From: an uncultured Pseudomonadota bacterium
Lineage (GTDB): Bacteria > Pseudomonadota > Gammaproteobacteria > Enterobacterales > Succinivibrionaceae
Direction of reading: 5' to 3'
Assembly: GCA_900315145.1 (NCBI GenBank)
Contig: OMYE01000009.1
Coordinates: 1 to 64,000, forward strand
DNA length: 64,000 nucleotides
Shown: positions 40,710 through 49,443 of the stretch, one piece after another
Position numbering within the stretch: the first letter of the stretch is position 1
How the letters are laid out: the number at the start of each line of letters is the position of its first letter
Made by a program: the position numbers and the translations under genes
Notes under the pieces: generated by a model
The model's input: only the letters and a program-made list of their open reading frames with translations
What the model was told of the DNA's origin: nothing
The model's database searches: none

Positions 40710-40891
40710 GTGTGTGGGGGGAAGAACATACCGGGCAGGAAGAGTATCGGTTCTGCCCTGTTTTATGCCGGCAGATACGGAAACAATAATTATAACCTGA
40801 TGAAATACCGGAAAATGGTAAATGCCGGTAACTAATCTGATATAATAGCAGGCGTTTTTTATATGAGTTTTTGACAGCGGGATTTGTAATT

Positions 40892-41083
40892 ATGGCTTTT
40901 GAAAATTTGGAAAACATGGATCCTTATATTCTTCTTTCTATGGTAAATATGAAGCTGCGTGATTTTGATGATCATGATCTAGACAGTTTCTGCGCCAGTT
41001 ATGAAATAGACCGGGAAAAACTGGAGACCAGACTTCGGGAAGCCGGATTTGAATACGATCCTAAAACCAATCAGTTTAAGTAA
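40892..41083 (+). CDS. DUF4250 domain protein
   Basis: A 63-residue protein whose body MDPYILLSMVNMKLRDF through the C-terminal YDPKTNQF fits the DUF4250 family of small proteins. That family has no known function and is common in gut anaerobes. I choose ATG 40892 rather than 40871, which would add seven residues lacking family similarity. A TATAAT at 40841-40846 may be the -10. It shares a short stretch with the following gene only if that gene starts at its most upstream codon. Confidence 0.8.
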   Translation: MAFENLENMDPYILLSMVNMKLRDFDDHDLDSFCASYEIDREKLETRLREAGFEYDPKTNQFK

Positions 41084-41162
41084 ACTGAAGTCCGGGCCGG
41101 TGTTTTTCCTCCGGCATTATTTATACTTTTTTCTTTCTCATCATATCTCTTCTAATTCTGCT

Positions 41163-42371
41163 ATGCTGCTTATTCATCTTTTACCGTATAATCGCAACAA
41201 CCATCCGTGGTGCGTTGATTTTATTTCCGTTAATTCAGAGGATATGACTCAGATTAAGCAGTACCGGGTGGTTTTAAAAACTCCGCTGGGAGTCTGTCCT
41301 TCACCTCTCTACGCAGTCTCCTTTGACTGTGATTGCATAAAGACCATTGCCGAAAACGGAACCGGTCCTCTGGCTGCCGGAAAAAGGATAGCTGCGATTC
41401 TGGAGAAGGAGGAGTATCTGGTTTTCTCCGGAAGCAAGGCATATCTTATGTTCAGGGAGCTTATGGCTTCTCTCATGATGCCTGATTTGCTGAAAAATAA
41501 GAAGGTATCCTCTCTTAAATCAATTCTTAATGTGGCGCATACTCTGAAGGGAATGTATGATAAATCACTAATAGGTAATATCAAAAAATTAAGTGAGTCT
41601 CTCGGGCATACGGGAAATCGCTTTATCAACAGTATGTATGCCGTGTTCAGAGATCTATACACCGGAGTTCCGAAACTGGCTGATTACTTTATTAAGCAGT
41701 CCATGGTTCTGGATACGGTTAAATCGGCGGATAAAATTATTCTTGGTATCGGCGAGGGGGACTACTACATTTTTACCCCTCTTCTGGTAACTCAGGATTA
41801 TATTTTCGGGCTGGATCTGTCCTCTGAGATTAAGAGCTGTAAACTGCCGGTAAACGGAACTGTATGCTATACAGTAAGTTCAGCTATAACTGAGGGAATT
41901 GCCGCAAGTCTTAATACTGATTTTGCGGAAATAAAGAAGAGGTTTGCCGATTTTCAGAAAGCTAAAATCGAAGAAAATGCCGTTTCTCGATACATGGCTC
42001 TCCTTAATTCCGATGAAACTGTACGGATGGATATCCTTGCAGACCGTGGCTACCAGCGTACGGAGGATGTTTTTGCCGGGATTAGAAAATTATCCATTAA
42101 CTCTTCAGATCCGGACACTATAAAGATGGCGTCATTTCTGCCGAAGATTCAGGGGGATATGCTGATTAAAATGCTGGATTTTATCTATCTTGAGGGTGGT
42201 ATACTTCCTGCCGGCTATGAAGGTCTATACAATGATGTTGTAAGCGGTCGAATCACTGCGGCAAGAGATACGCTGGTTTCCGAACTGGAATATGCAACTG
42301 CGGCTGCCGAAAGAGATAATAATGAGGAGAGTATCAGCAGACTTGCCAATATCTATAAATCACTGTCATAG
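41163..42371 (+). CDS. Conserved-looking protein of unknown function
   Basis: I do not recognise this 402-residue protein. It opens MLLIHLLPYNRNNHPWCV, is soluble without a signal peptide, and has a long helical C-terminal third rich in Ala/Glu/Ser. Codon use resembles neighbouring genes and the frame is long, so it is very likely real. The start is uncertain: ATG 41163 has no clear ribosome-binding site, and a TTG at 41049 inside DUF4250 is also in frame. It is followed by a bidirectional terminator. The segment NVAHTLKGMYD resembles an HPt-like motif, but the surroundings do not support that reading. Confidence 0.7.
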   Translation: MLLIHLLPYNRNNHPWCVDFISVNSEDMTQIKQYRVVLKTPLGVCPSPLYAVSFDCDCIKTIAENGTGPLAAGKRIAAILEKEEYLVFSGSKAYLMFRELMASLMMPDLLKNKKVSSLKSILNVAHTLKGMYDKSLIGNIKKLSESLGHTGNRFINSMYAVFRDLYTGVPKLADYFIKQSMVLDTVKSADKIILGIGEGDYYIFTPLLVTQDYIFGLDLSSEIKSCKLPVNGTVCYTVSSAITEGIAASLNTDFAEIKKRFADFQKAKIEENAVSRYMALLNSDETVRMDILADRGYQRTEDVFAGIRKLSINSSDPDTIKMASFLPKIQGDMLIKMLDFIYLEGGILPAGYEGLYNDVVSGRITAARDTLVSELEYATAAAERDNNEESISRLANIYKSLS

Positions 42372-42422
42372 AAGAGAAAATATATTTCCCGGAATGCGGT
42401 TTTCAGTCAGTTCACTTTCAGG

Positions 42423-42450
42423 AAAAACGGTCTTTTTAAAGGCCGTTTTT
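42423..42450. terminator. Bidirectional terminator
   Basis: AAAAACGG and CCGTTTTT flank a short loop between the convergent unknown gene (plus) and the flavoprotein gene (minus). Each strand ends its stem in a T-tract. Confidence 0.7.
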
Positions 42451-42502
42451 CCGTTACCTGTCATGGCTCAGGTGAATGTGTTTCAAGAGGATAACAGTTG
42501 TT

Positions 42503-43927
42503 CTATATCGGTTCAAACAGCTTGAAGCTCTTTCTGGCATCCTCAAATGCTTCAGTAAGCATTTCAAAGGCTGAAGGATGGTAGAAGTTGTAACCGACAA
42601 GGTCGCTCAGCGTCTGCCTGTTGGCAATGGCGCTGTAGAGAAACTGTGACATCTGCTGGGCGTACGGAGCGCAGATTTCCGCACCGAGGAGCAGTTCAGT
42701 CTCCCGGTCAAAATAAACATGAATAAGACCATGGTGATAGCCTTTAATCATGGCGGTGATGTTATTGTCTGGGGAACCTTCTCCAACAATGAATTTCCGG
42801 CCGTTTCTCGCTCTCTGTTTAACTTCTTCAAATGACAGGCCGGTAATGGCAATTTCCGGATCAGTGAAGGTTATATCCTGATGCGGAATATTGTTTGTGG
42901 CTGTGATTTTCGGGTAGTTTGAGGCGTTTTCACCGGCAATTCTGCCCTGATAGAGCGCCTTTTGAAGATTACTTCTTGAGGATGAGGTATCACCGGCCAG
43001 GAAGATATGATCAACACTGGTCTGCAGTGTTTCCGGATTGCAGTAGGCATGATTCAGTTCATCAAGTCTGATACCGGCACTTTCAATCTGCAGATCGGCA
43101 AGATTGGGTATTCTGCCGGTGGCACACAGAATATAGTCAACATTCAGGAAGCATTCATGCTCGGTTTCATCAAGGTAGTAGACGGTTACATGATCGTCCT
43201 GCTGCTCAATACTGGTAAACCGGCCGTACGGGATAATAAACACCTTTTCTCTGATTGCCGACAGAGCTGCAGATGCCACCTTCGGATCGGTAAGGTGTCC
43301 GATTTCCCCTTTACCGAAGATAATGGTTTTGACATTAAGTCTGGTGAGATATTCGCCTAACTCAAGACCGATGCATCCCGTGCCGAAAATGGCAATACTC
43401 TTAGGAAGCTGAGACAGATTAAAGAGGTCGTCACTGGTGATGACACGGTCGCCTACTTTCTGCAGTTCATGAGGAATATACGGTCTGGAGCCGGTGGCGA
43501 CAACAAAGCTTCTGGCTGTAATGGTGGTATCCGTTCCTTCAATGGCTATGGTATGGGGATCGATAAAAAAAGCATGCCCCATAATACGGCAGTCTTCCGG
43601 GATGGTATAGAATTCTTTAATGTAATGATCAAGAAAAGAGCGTTTTTCCTGACGCACTGTATTCAGTATCTCTTCTTTTTCCAGCTGTTTGTCGGTTGAT
43701 TTGCCGTACAGGGTCATGGTGAGCATCGGGGTACTGTTGGCTGTGAACTGACGGCTCAATTCATGAAGAAGCTGGGACGGTACGCAGCCGGATTCAATAG
43801 ATGTTGGTCCTAGCGGTCCCTGTTCAATGATAATGGTGTCGGCATCATTATCCACGGCTGTCTTATATGCCTGCATGCCGGCTGTACCTGCACCGATAAT
43901 TACCGTATCTACTGAAATATGCTTCAT
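42503..43927 (-). CDS. Dihydrolipoamide-dehydrogenase-like flavoprotein lacking one redox cysteine
   Basis: A 474-residue pyridine-nucleotide-disulfide oxidoreductase fold: FAD motif VIIGAGTAGMQAY at the N-terminus, NAD motif IFGTGCIGLELGEY near residue 180, the second FAD segment VDHIFLAGDTSS, and the C-terminal dimerisation domain with the catalytic His-Glu pair in FYHPSAFEML. The active-disulfide motif, normally GTTCxxxGCxPSK, reads GPTSIESGCVPSQ here. The first cysteine is Ser and the Lys is Gln, so it cannot form the usual disulfide. The start at 43927 is preceded by GGAACGGAAC. No lipoyl enzyme genes adjoin it. Confidence 0.85.
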   Translation of the reverse strand: MKHISVDTVIIGAGTAGMQAYKTAVDNDADTIIIEQGPLGPTSIESGCVPSQLLHELSRQFTANSTPMLTMTLYGKSTDKQLEKEEILNTVRQEKRSFLDHYIKEFYTIPEDCRIMGHAFFIDPHTIAIEGTDTTITARSFVVATGSRPYIPHELQKVGDRVITSDDLFNLSQLPKSIAIFGTGCIGLELGEYLTRLNVKTIIFGKGEIGHLTDPKVASAALSAIREKVFIIPYGRFTSIEQQDDHVTVYYLDETEHECFLNVDYILCATGRIPNLADLQIESAGIRLDELNHAYCNPETLQTSVDHIFLAGDTSSSRSNLQKALYQGRIAGENASNYPKITATNNIPHQDITFTDPEIAITGLSFEEVKQRARNGRKFIVGEGSPDNNITAMIKGYHHGLIHVYFDRETELLLGAEICAPYAQQMSQFLYSAIANRQTLSDLVGYNFYHPSAFEMLTEAFEDARKSFKLFEPI

Positions 43928-44618
43928 TGTTCCGTTCCTTTCTTTTTTCGATACCTTTTGCAGAAACACCTTTTTATCTTTTGTCAGCTTATTAGCTGTC
44001 TGTTTACAGTTTTTTTGTTTTAACCAGCTCCTGCACTTCACGAAGGGAGATGAAACAGGATAAAAAGTTATCCGGAGAATTATGTTCCCGGCTTTGTAAA
44101 TTATAATATATGTACCTTTATATTACATCAGATTACACCGGCTGTATAATTTTCCTAAAGGGTTTTTTATACAGCCGGGGCTGTCAGTTTTATCCCGGTG
44201 TATGGATGGGAATATCCCGGTTGGTAATACCTGCATGTTTCATGCCATTTTTAAGATTTTTTCCGGATGGCTTACCACTGCAGAATGCAGGACTTTGCTA
44301 AAAAATATTTTGGTAAGAGCAGCTGAAATTTTGTTGAAGTACCTGAAAAAGCCGTCTAAGGCTTGATATAGCGGTATTTATGTTCTGAATCACGGTATGG
44401 TGACAGCATTATTTTTAGAAGTTTATTCAAATTTTATTGAATTAGAAAGTCGATTGTATATAATGTGACTTATATTTTGCCGGTTGTCCGGATGAGTATA
44501 CGGCTGAGTCATAAAGACGGGATATCCGAACCGGAGAACTTTTTTAAATTTATTTCTGTCGTGAATATGCAGCGGCGGAAGTAGGGTAATCTTTCAGATT
44601 TTATAGAGAGCACTGTTT
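43928..44618. other. Region between the flavoprotein gene and maoP
   Basis: About 690 bases of mostly AT-rich DNA without a supportable gene. It contains the divergent promoters; the one for maoP is described separately. Confidence 0.4.
44437..44464 (+). promoter_or_regulatory. Likely maoP promoter
   Basis: TTGAAT at 44437-44442 and a consensus TATAAT at 44459-44464 are separated by 16 bases. The leader would be about 148 bases. Confidence 0.5.
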
Positions 44619-44945
44619 ATGAGTTTTGAATCAGATAAGTCTTTTAATGATTTCGTACATTTCCCACGCGGTATTCGTCGCAGTGGTCTTTTTTCAATCA
44701 AGGAATCAGTTCTTCTTGAAGAATGCGGCGATGCCATGATGGAGATCTACAAGGGTGAACGCAAGCCTGCTGACGATGTTGAAAAAAACTTTTTGGAACA
44801 GATTAAGGGTGATGCTGTAGTAACTGATCTCTATGCTAAAGTTTTCAAGAAGTATCTTTATGAAATCAGCCCTAAGAAGTCTCACAACCTCACTACAAGC
44901 ACTGATGATGACGGTTACGATTCTTCTGATGATTCAATTGAATAA
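44619..44945 (+). CDS. maoP: MaoP/YifE family (DUF413) protein
   Basis: The 108-residue protein matches the DUF413 pattern: HFPRGIRRSGLFSIKESVLLEECG, then a helix, then an acidic tail (TDDDGYDSSDDSIE). In E. coli MaoP works with the maoS site to organise the Ori macrodomain. Whether it does so here is unknown, and no maoS-like site was identified. It is a single gene ahead of argA. Confidence 0.8.
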   Translation: MSFESDKSFNDFVHFPRGIRRSGLFSIKESVLLEECGDAMMEIYKGERKPADDVEKNFLEQIKGDAVVTDLYAKVFKKYLYEISPKKSHNLTTSTDDDGYDSSDDSIE

Positions 44946-45151
44946 CTGATTCTGCTCAAACGGCCGGCAGTTTCATACGGAATGGTGAATGTTCCGCAAA
45001 CGGCTGCCCGTTCAGGTAGGTTTTATTTTTTATCAGTGTCCGGTATAAGTGATTTTTTACTGAAAGGCCATCCTTGCAATGATGGAACTTTTGGCAGGTC
45101 TCCTGTACCGGTTTGTTTTTTCTGAATAACAACACAAGAGAAGTAAAGACA

Positions 45152-46480
45152 ATGCATCGTAGTTCTGATGAAAAACTGGTTCAAGCGTTTAGACATTGCG
45201 GTCCATATTTAAAGCATCATCGCGGTTCTACCTTCGTAATCATGATACCGGGGGCGACAGTGGAAAGCTCTCATCTTGATGATATCATTGGAGATATTGC
45301 TCTTTTACAGAGTCTGGATATCAAACTGGTACTGGTATTCGGAGCCAGGGAACAGATAGATGCGGCATTAACCAGAAATAATATCAACGCCAGGTTCTAT
45401 AACAGAATCCGTATAGCTGATGATGAAACATTTGAAGTTATAAAAAATGTCTGCGGTCAGATGCAGATTGATTTAACCTCCAAGCTGTCAATGGGACTCG
45501 TAAATACTCCGATGCAGGGTAGCCGTCTGAATGTAATCAGCGGTAATTTTGTTACCAGCAGACCAATCGGTGTAGTGGACGGTATTGACTATATGCACAG
45601 CGGTATCATCAGAAGGGTGGATGCTGAGAATATTCTGCGGGAAATTAATAATCACTCTATCGTGCTTATTTCTCCTGTAGGGTATTCTATTACCGGCGAA
45701 TGCTTCAGCGTGAACAGTGAGGAGGTGGCAGCCAAGGTGGCTGTAGCCATTAAAGCCAACAAGCTGATAACCTTCTGTTCTAACGATGAGCTTCTGGTTA
45801 ATGAACAGGGTGAGGTGATTGCCGAATTATTTCCTGATGAAGCCCAGCAGTATCTGGAAAAAATTGATAAGGATGTACATAACAGTACCTATAGATACCT
45901 TAAGGCGTCAGTATTCAGCTGTAACAACGGTGTGGAAAGATGTCATCTGGTTTCTCATGAACAGGACGGTGCAATTATTCAGGAACTGTTTACCCGTGAC
46001 GGTATCGGTACCCAGATAGTTAAACAGAGTGCTGAACAGGTAAGTCAGGCAACAATCAATGATATACCGTCACTTATGGAATTAATCAGACCTTTGGAAA
46101 TGGAAGGTATTCTGGTTCACCGTCCGCGTGAACAGCTGGAAATGGAAATTGACAACTACGTCGTCATCAAGAGAGACGGTATGGTTATAGCCTCAGCTGC
46201 ACTCTACTGTTACGAGGAGAAAAAGGCGGAGCTTGCCTGTGTAGCCATTCATCCTGATTACCGCGGTTCATCCAGAGGAGATGTGCTTATCAACAAGATT
46301 GAGGAGCTGGCAAAGAGCAAGGGCATGAAGGAGCTTTTTGTTCTGACCACCAAATCAGCTCACTTCTTCCTTGAGAAGGGATTCATTCCGGGAAAAATCG
46401 AGGATTTGCCGGCCAAGAAGCGTGCTCACTATAACTACCAGCGTATGTCAAAGATTTTATTCAGAAAGATTAAGGAATAA
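45152..46480 (+). CDS. argA: N-acetylglutamate synthase ArgA
   Basis: ArgA commits glutamate to arginine synthesis by acetylating it with acetyl-CoA. The N-terminal amino-acid-kinase-like domain (residues about 1-280; FVIMIPGATVES, LVLVFGAREQID) carries arginine feedback inhibition. The C-terminal GNAT domain (about 295-440) holds the acetyl-CoA loop VAIHPDYRGSSRGDVL. ATG 45152 gives 442 residues, matching the 443 of E. coli. No ARG-box pair was recognised upstream. A strong terminator follows. Confidence 0.95.
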   Translation: MHRSSDEKLVQAFRHCGPYLKHHRGSTFVIMIPGATVESSHLDDIIGDIALLQSLDIKLVLVFGAREQIDAALTRNNINARFYNRIRIADDETFEVIKNVCGQMQIDLTSKLSMGLVNTPMQGSRLNVISGNFVTSRPIGVVDGIDYMHSGIIRRVDAENILREINNHSIVLISPVGYSITGECFSVNSEEVAAKVAVAIKANKLITFCSNDELLVNEQGEVIAELFPDEAQQYLEKIDKDVHNSTYRYLKASVFSCNNGVERCHLVSHEQDGAIIQELFTRDGIGTQIVKQSAEQVSQATINDIPSLMELIRPLEMEGILVHRPREQLEMEIDNYVVIKRDGMVIASAALYCYEEKKAELACVAIHPDYRGSSRGDVLINKIEELAKSKGMKELFVLTTKSAHFFLEKGFIPGKIEDLPAKKRAHYNYQRMSKILFRKIKE

Positions 46481-46526
46481 TTATCAGAACAGTCGCTGCG
46501 GTTTCGGTGAAAACTGCAGATACATG

Positions 46527-46556
46527 AAAGGCGGAATCAGTACTGATTCCGCCTTT
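46527..46556. terminator. Terminator after argA
   Basis: A perfect 30-base palindrome (AAAGGCGGAATCAGT and its complement) is followed by TCTGTCTTTT. It also faces the minus-strand pseudogene. Confidence 0.85.
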
Positions 46557-46646
46557 CTGTCTTTTGGCAAAAACATTCTAAAGTCCCAGTCGGAAAACAT
46601 CTCCTGAAAATACTCGGTGGATGACTGTTTTTTGGGCAGAAAGGAT

Positions 46647-47360
46647 CTATTTACAGTCCTTACAGGCGTTTTTTTCCGCCGGCTTAAGATCTGATATACG
46701 GATGGAACCTAGACCGGAAAGTATAATGATTTTTCTGAGAACCCGGTTCATGATAAAAGGTCTTTTTATCATCTTTACGGCAAGTTTGAATCTTAGACGG
46801 ATCGCCGTCACGGGCTTTAAACCTCTGCTGAATGGACATGTATGTTTTAATTTTATGGTCGGGAAACAGTGTCTTTCTGACTAAAGAATTGGCACCATCA
46901 GCTCCGACAATGTTTCTCGCGTAATACTTCATTTCGCGGTGATTCTCTTTTACGGTGATTTCATAACAGCTTTCTGTTTTTGTGAAAGAGGTGCACAGTA
47001 CATTGTCATGTATTTCGACTTCTGCCGGTATAAGAGATTTCAGTCAGAGATCAAAGCGGTGTCTGTCCATGTTGATGTAAAGGCGGCGGTAGGTTCTCTG
47101 CAGTCATATTTAAGGTCTATAACCTTTGCTGAAAAGAGCTGGGTTACCAGAACGTCTGACGGCAGTGTAAGACCATGTTTGGCGAAACATTCCTGTCCGT
47201 GATGGGATAGCATGCCGGCGCATGGTTTTCTGAAACTGTCCTCTCCTGTACTCTTTTTATCAAAGACTATGACCTTGAAATCAGGGGATAGCTGGCGGGC
47301 CTGCGTGGAACCTGGCGGACCGAGTCCGATGACGGCAATATCAAATACCGGCTCTTTCAA
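46647..47360 (-). pseudogene. Decayed FAD-dependent oxidoreductase (geranylgeranyl-reductase-like)
   Basis: The first part (from TTG 47360) reads FDIAVIGLGPPGSTQARQL, an FAD fold, and then KPCAGMLSHHGQ, typical of the FixC/geranylgeranyl-reductase flavoprotein family. A frameshift near 47095 moves the homology into another frame (LYINMDRHRFDL). There TGA stands where I expect Trp, then the frame continues to IVGADGANSLVRKTLFP and SIQQRFK. A second frame change joins directly to a C-terminal-like segment, MIKRPFIMNRVLRKIII, so an internal part is also missing. The start overlaps the stop of the YjbR-EVE gene (TTGA). Confidence 0.8.
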
Positions 47361-48502
47361 TTATGATTCATTATCTTTTTTTTATGTTTTACGGCCTTTT
47401 TACTGTTTTTCTCCACTTCGGCAGTGAACGAGGCGGATGCGGTTCTCGCGGATCTTACAGCTGTGACTCCGAGAGTTTTTAGCCGCTGGAGCGGATATAG
47501 ATCTTGGGGATACGTTTCCTGAAGGCGGATTTTCATCACTTTTGATATGGATATATGCCGCCCATGATAACTGTATGGTATGTCGTTTTCCATTACCAGA
47601 CAGCGGTATATGACGGCGGAAACAGGAGCGGTTACGTAAATAAAAACAGTATCTCCCTTTCTGACACCAGAGGTCTGTTTCCAGATAATATCTCTTTCAT
47701 TCTGAAAGGCCGTAGCAATATCATAGTACCGGGGGTTTGCCGGAACGATCCAGCTGAGAGCGGCGGCTTCCTTTCTATTCTTTTTTACTCCGCCTGTTTC
47801 TGATACAGAGCGGCGGCTTTCTTCAATAAGAGACAGTATGAATGAATCAGGCTGCTTTCCGTCCAGAACTATGCTTAACCAGCTTTTTTTATTCATATGA
47901 TACGCAGGATAGATGCCGGGGATTCTGAGAAGCTCTTCAATCCTCTCCTCTGAAGCCTTTAGATTAATAATATCCACGGTACCTGCATCATTCAGATGAT
48001 TATCAGCCGGAGATTGGTGGACTTTTCCGTTTTTTAAGAGGTTTCTTTTTACGTTTAACACCACCGCATACCATTTCCGGTTACCGGGATATCTGAATAC
48101 ACCGCAGTCCGGCAGTTTTTTGAAAGGATAATCAGGCTCTTCGCCGAATTTCTCCAGGATCATTCCGGCTATTCTGTTGGTCTGTTCGTCTGAAAAAGGT
48201 TCTTCGATAAAACAGTTGTCAGCGATGTTTTCCAGAATGGCGGTAAATTCTCTTCTGACATCACCGACAAACGTTCCTGTGCAGGTTTCCGTAAGGAGCG
48301 GGAGATATTCCTCATCTGTTGCTGTATCAATTACCGTGGCAGTTATTACTCCTTTTGAAGAGACGGTAATATCCGCCCGGAAATCATTATGGATGAAGAA
48401 TCTGCTGAGGCGGTACATTCCTGCTTCATTTATAAAACCGTATTTTTCTAAGGAAGAGGTAATAACTCTTTTCTTATGGAACACCTGTTCAATAATATTC
48501 AT
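47357..48502 (-). CDS. YjbR/MmcQ-domain protein fused to an EVE domain
   Basis: The middle part (about residues 130-245) is a YjbR/MmcQ fold with NRKWYAVVLNVKRN and PAYHMNKKSWLSIVLDG. The last 130 residues are an EVE domain, a PUA-like fold proposed to read modified bases, with WIVPANPRYYDI, WKQTSGVRKGDTVFIYVTAP and LGVTAVRSAR. A basic tail follows. I start at ATG 48502 (381 residues, MNIIEQVFHKKRV), which looks like the family start; ATG 48598 adds 32 residues. It overlaps the downstream flavoprotein pseudogene by four bases, so the pair was once an operon. Confidence 0.85.
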   Translation of the reverse strand: MNIIEQVFHKKRVITSSLEKYGFINEAGMYRLSRFFIHNDFRADITVSSKGVITATVIDTATDEEYLPLLTETCTGTFVGDVRREFTAILENIADNCFIEEPFSDEQTNRIAGMILEKFGEEPDYPFKKLPDCGVFRYPGNRKWYAVVLNVKRNLLKNGKVHQSPADNHLNDAGTVDIINLKASEERIEELLRIPGIYPAYHMNKKSWLSIVLDGKQPDSFILSLIEESRRSVSETGGVKKNRKEAAALSWIVPANPRYYDIATAFQNERDIIWKQTSGVRKGDTVFIYVTAPVSAVIYRCLVMENDIPYSYHGRHISISKVMKIRLQETYPQDLYPLQRLKTLGVTAVRSARTASASFTAEVEKNSKKAVKHKKKIMNHN

Positions 48503-49443
48503 ATGCTGTTTTATATCTTTCCTCAAATCATTTAATGATTTATTTGTCAATGCAGTCTCTGTTCCGGCATTCCGGATTGATATGACTTTTGGATGCAAAA
48601 ATGATGAGCGGTTTATACGCGTGTCGTTATTATATGCCGTTTTCCTCAGGTATGCATTTTCAGTAACCGGATTTTTTGAGGGACAGGTTTTCTCCGGAAT
48701 ACTGAGGGAGAAAAGCAGGGGTGGGCGGAACCTTCGACTGTCATCAGCGAAACGGCATCTGCTGATGATATTTTTTTGAGTTAGTTATCTTTATTAAAAA
48801 TTTGTTCATGGTTCTCTTGAATATTGAGACATGGCAAATAGTTCATTAAAAAATTCAAGTTTAGAATTTAAGACAGACCCTGTTACGATAAAAAGAAACA
48901 TTATGATGGTTATTGTTGAATTATGCTGGGCTACTGCAGATAATATGTGCAATAATTCAATATAACTAATAATCAAATATTAAAAATATATATAATAAAT
49001 TCCGGCTGCAGGGAATATAGTGAATAATAAGCGGTATGAAACGGAAATTATCATCTGAAAGCAGGGGGGATTGCGGCAGAAAACAGTTTATGCTCCGGAA
49101 TCACCTGATATCCATTTCTGTATTTTGTATTCATTTTATTTACTTTTTATAAACAGACGTTTTCTGAACTGTTTCTGATTGATTTTTAGACGATTTTTGC
49201 GCGTCAGATACATTTTTTTTAGATTGTTTTTATGTTTTTTATATCTTTTTATGATTATGTATTGGTAATATGAGGGTATGAAAAATAAATTTTAATGTAA
49301 TGCGGGTTTAATTTGTATGTGTCTGATTCTGACATCGGTAACGGCCTGTACATGTGGCAGACCTGTTGATACCGGCAGAATGACTTATAGTATTCCGGGC
49401 CTTTTTTTAATCCTGAAGGCAGACGGAAGGTACACTGAAAAGG
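48503..49443. other. AT-rich region between YjbR-EVE and the c-di-GMP protein
   Basis: About 940 bases. Apart from possible N-terminal codons of YjbR-EVE (up to 48598) and a plus-strand frame shadowing it (48177-48779), I see no gene, repeat or clear promoter. The stretch 48780-49300 is strikingly T- and A-rich. Confidence 0.4.

Noticed and set aside
44946..45151. ARG boxes upstream of argA
   Set aside because: No pair of TGAAT-N4-ATTCA-like palindromes was found here, so argA does not support the ArgR idea for the palindromes at 25.1 kb.
46684..46932. Separate small minus-strand gene
   Set aside because: It is the middle part of the decayed flavoprotein; homology continues upstream in the same frame through an internal TGA.
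47100..47110. Recoding (programmed frameshift or selenocysteine TGA) in the flavoprotein
   Set aside because: The gene has a frameshift, an in-frame TGA at an expected Trp and a missing internal segment. Several lesions together fit decay, not recoding.
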